Assembly (NCBI GenBank): GCA_918026815.1
Contig: CAKJVC010000229.1
Span: 353,716 to 417,715, forward strand
Reading direction: 5' to 3'
Length of the DNA stretch: 64,000 nucleotides
Source of the DNA: Chalara sp. BL73
Lineage: Eukaryota > Ascomycota > Leotiomycetes > Helotiales
Part shown: one piece after another, positions 62,898-64,000 of the stretch
How positions within the stretch are numbered: position 1 is the first letter of the stretch
How the letters are laid out: every line of letters starts with the position of its first letter
The notes under the pieces: model-generated
What the model saw: the letters and a program-made list of their open reading frames with translations, nothing else
Databases searched by the model: none
What the model was told of the DNA's origin: nothing
Translations under genes and position numbers: made by a program

Positions 62898-63470
62898 TTT
62901 AAATAGGAGAAATAGCACGTAAAATGTTTATCTAGGAGCGAATGCATAACTCGATATTTGCTTGAATTTAGTCTCGACCTATTAGGTGATGCTCAACTCA
63001 AGGGTAATAAAAAGATTATCAATGTTCTGGTGACTCTGGGGGCATTTTGGTTGGGCTGTGAATACACTACTCAGAATAGCCGATCCTTGCGTCGGATGGA
63101 TAATAACCCACAGACCAATAACCCAAGTTTCTGACTGTCAACCTTGACAATGCACGTCCGAATCTCATTCATCCCTGCTCCGAGTTTACGAAGGCCAAGT
63201 TAGCGCTTACTTGTGATCCTGACATAAAGGCCGCCCCACTAAGCTGGTGTTGGCTACTGTAGCTTATTCAAAGGAAAAAATCATACACCATATATACGAA
63301 GTACCTGATCGAGATCAGCCGTGCTGCCGCTACGAGAGATTTTAAGGTAGTTGGAGCTATTATTTATTTATTTTTATTCGCAACCCAGAGATAAAGCGTG
63401 ATCTTCTCGTATCATATCTTTTTGTCGACTGCTTCTTTTAAACGGTACAATCCTGTAAAATCAGCCAAAG
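62898..63470. other. intergenic region
   Basis: No gene is supported. It is the presumed upstream region of the thioesterase frame. Confidence 0.5.
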
Positions 63471-64000
63471 ATGTCAAACTCTCGGAGTCCATTCGAGCAA
63501 CAGCTGCTATTAGAAAAAGCTCCCAATGTAGGACATCTGATATCTCTCAGAAGCAGAGCTGATATGGAAAGCAAATTGAAAAATATCTCAAAAATCCACC
63601 TCATTGGGCACCTGGAAACCGTCCTGTCATGGGCAGCATGCTTCTGGCGCAATCGATGAAGGCAGCATACAGCACCATACCTAGTGACTTCCAAATCCAC
63701 CATATCTCCACGCAATTTTTTCACGCCGGCAACGGCAAGCTCTCCTTGACTTTTGAGGTTGTACGCACCACCGACGGCAAGAATAATGCCGGCCGGATCG
63801 TCCACGTTTCGCAAGAACAAAAACCGATTTGCATGATGACGATGAGCTTTATTCGTAAACCGCTATTGGACGGCTTATCCCTGAAGTATCAGAACGTAAT
63901 ACCTAAGATTGAGGAGCCAGACGATGAGATTAATGATATGAAATTTCTCAGTAACGGGATCCTGTCTGCGCAGCATATGGCAAGAAAAATAAGTGCGCCT
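63471..64000 (+). pseudogene. acyl-CoA thioesterase II (TesB/PTE1 family), partial and frame-broken
   Basis: The gene starts at 63471 and runs off the right edge. The first frame gives MSNSRSPFEQQLLLEKAP and then goes off course at a run of five A (63590-63594). With the other frame taken from there, the family continues: PPHWAPGNRPVMGSMLLAQS, then FQIHHISTQFFHAGNGKLSL, VVRTTDGKNNAGRIVHVS and ICMMTMSFIRKPLLDG. This is the first hot-dog domain of the TesB thioesterases, which release fatty acids from acyl-CoA, commonly in peroxisomes. One missing A in the run would explain the break, the same kind of defect as in the nitronate monooxygenase gene just upstream. The rest of the gene, including any peroxisomal signal, is outside the window. 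Confidence 0.78.

Noticed and set aside
1..64000. Secondary-metabolite gene cluster
   Set aside because: Regulators, an MFS pump and an oxidase are present but are scattered, and no polyketide synthase, peptide synthetase, terpene synthase or other backbone enzyme is visible.
1..64000. CRISPR array, phage or plasmid features
   Set aside because: Gene structure is eukaryotic throughout and no regularly spaced repeats were found.

Overview
This is a fungal nuclear window, from a filamentous ascomycete (Pezizomycotina). The genes have many short introns (about 44-100 nt) with GT...AG ends and CTAAC/CTGAC-type branch sites. Zn2Cys6 regulators, a DUF1996 secreted protein, an MFS pump and an acyltransferase 3 are typical of the group. 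A leotiomycete is my guess from overall flavour only. There is no prokaryotic operon structure and no CRISPR array.

Layout. 1-13 kb: a concentrative nucleoside transporter, a very long gene encoding two successive Zn2Cys6 regulators in one reading frame, and an acyltransferase 3 membrane enzyme, separated by 1-2 kb of gene-poor DNA. 13-31 kb: a Zn2Cys6 regulator, a gene-poor 3.8 kb stretch, a PPIL4-type cyclophilin/RRM protein, a large protein of unknown function, a small conserved protein, a CTNNBL1-like spliceosome protein and an MFS transporter. 31-43 kb: alanine-glyoxylate aminotransferase, a CECR5-type HAD hydrolase, a decayed Tc1/mariner element, then an amidohydrolase and a DapA-family aldolase side by side. 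43-49 kb: a membrane protein with a charged repetitive tail, a Bre2/Ash2 COMPASS subunit and an intron-containing tRNA-Asn. 49-64 kb: a BTB protein, a tiny probable mitochondrial protein, two uncharacterised proteins, a secreted DUF1996 protein, a broken nitronate monooxygenase and the start of a broken acyl-CoA thioesterase.

Most genes look like ordinary housekeeping or accessory genes and I see no convincing biosynthetic cluster. The main points for a second look are the double zinc-cluster fusion (3913-8383), the run of one-base homopolymer shortenings that break genes between about 61.7 and 63.6 kb, the TACTGTAC motif cluster near 35 kb, and the unassigned 1060-residue gene at 21-24.6 kb. 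Exon limits were placed by eye from reading frame and splice signals, without transcript data.
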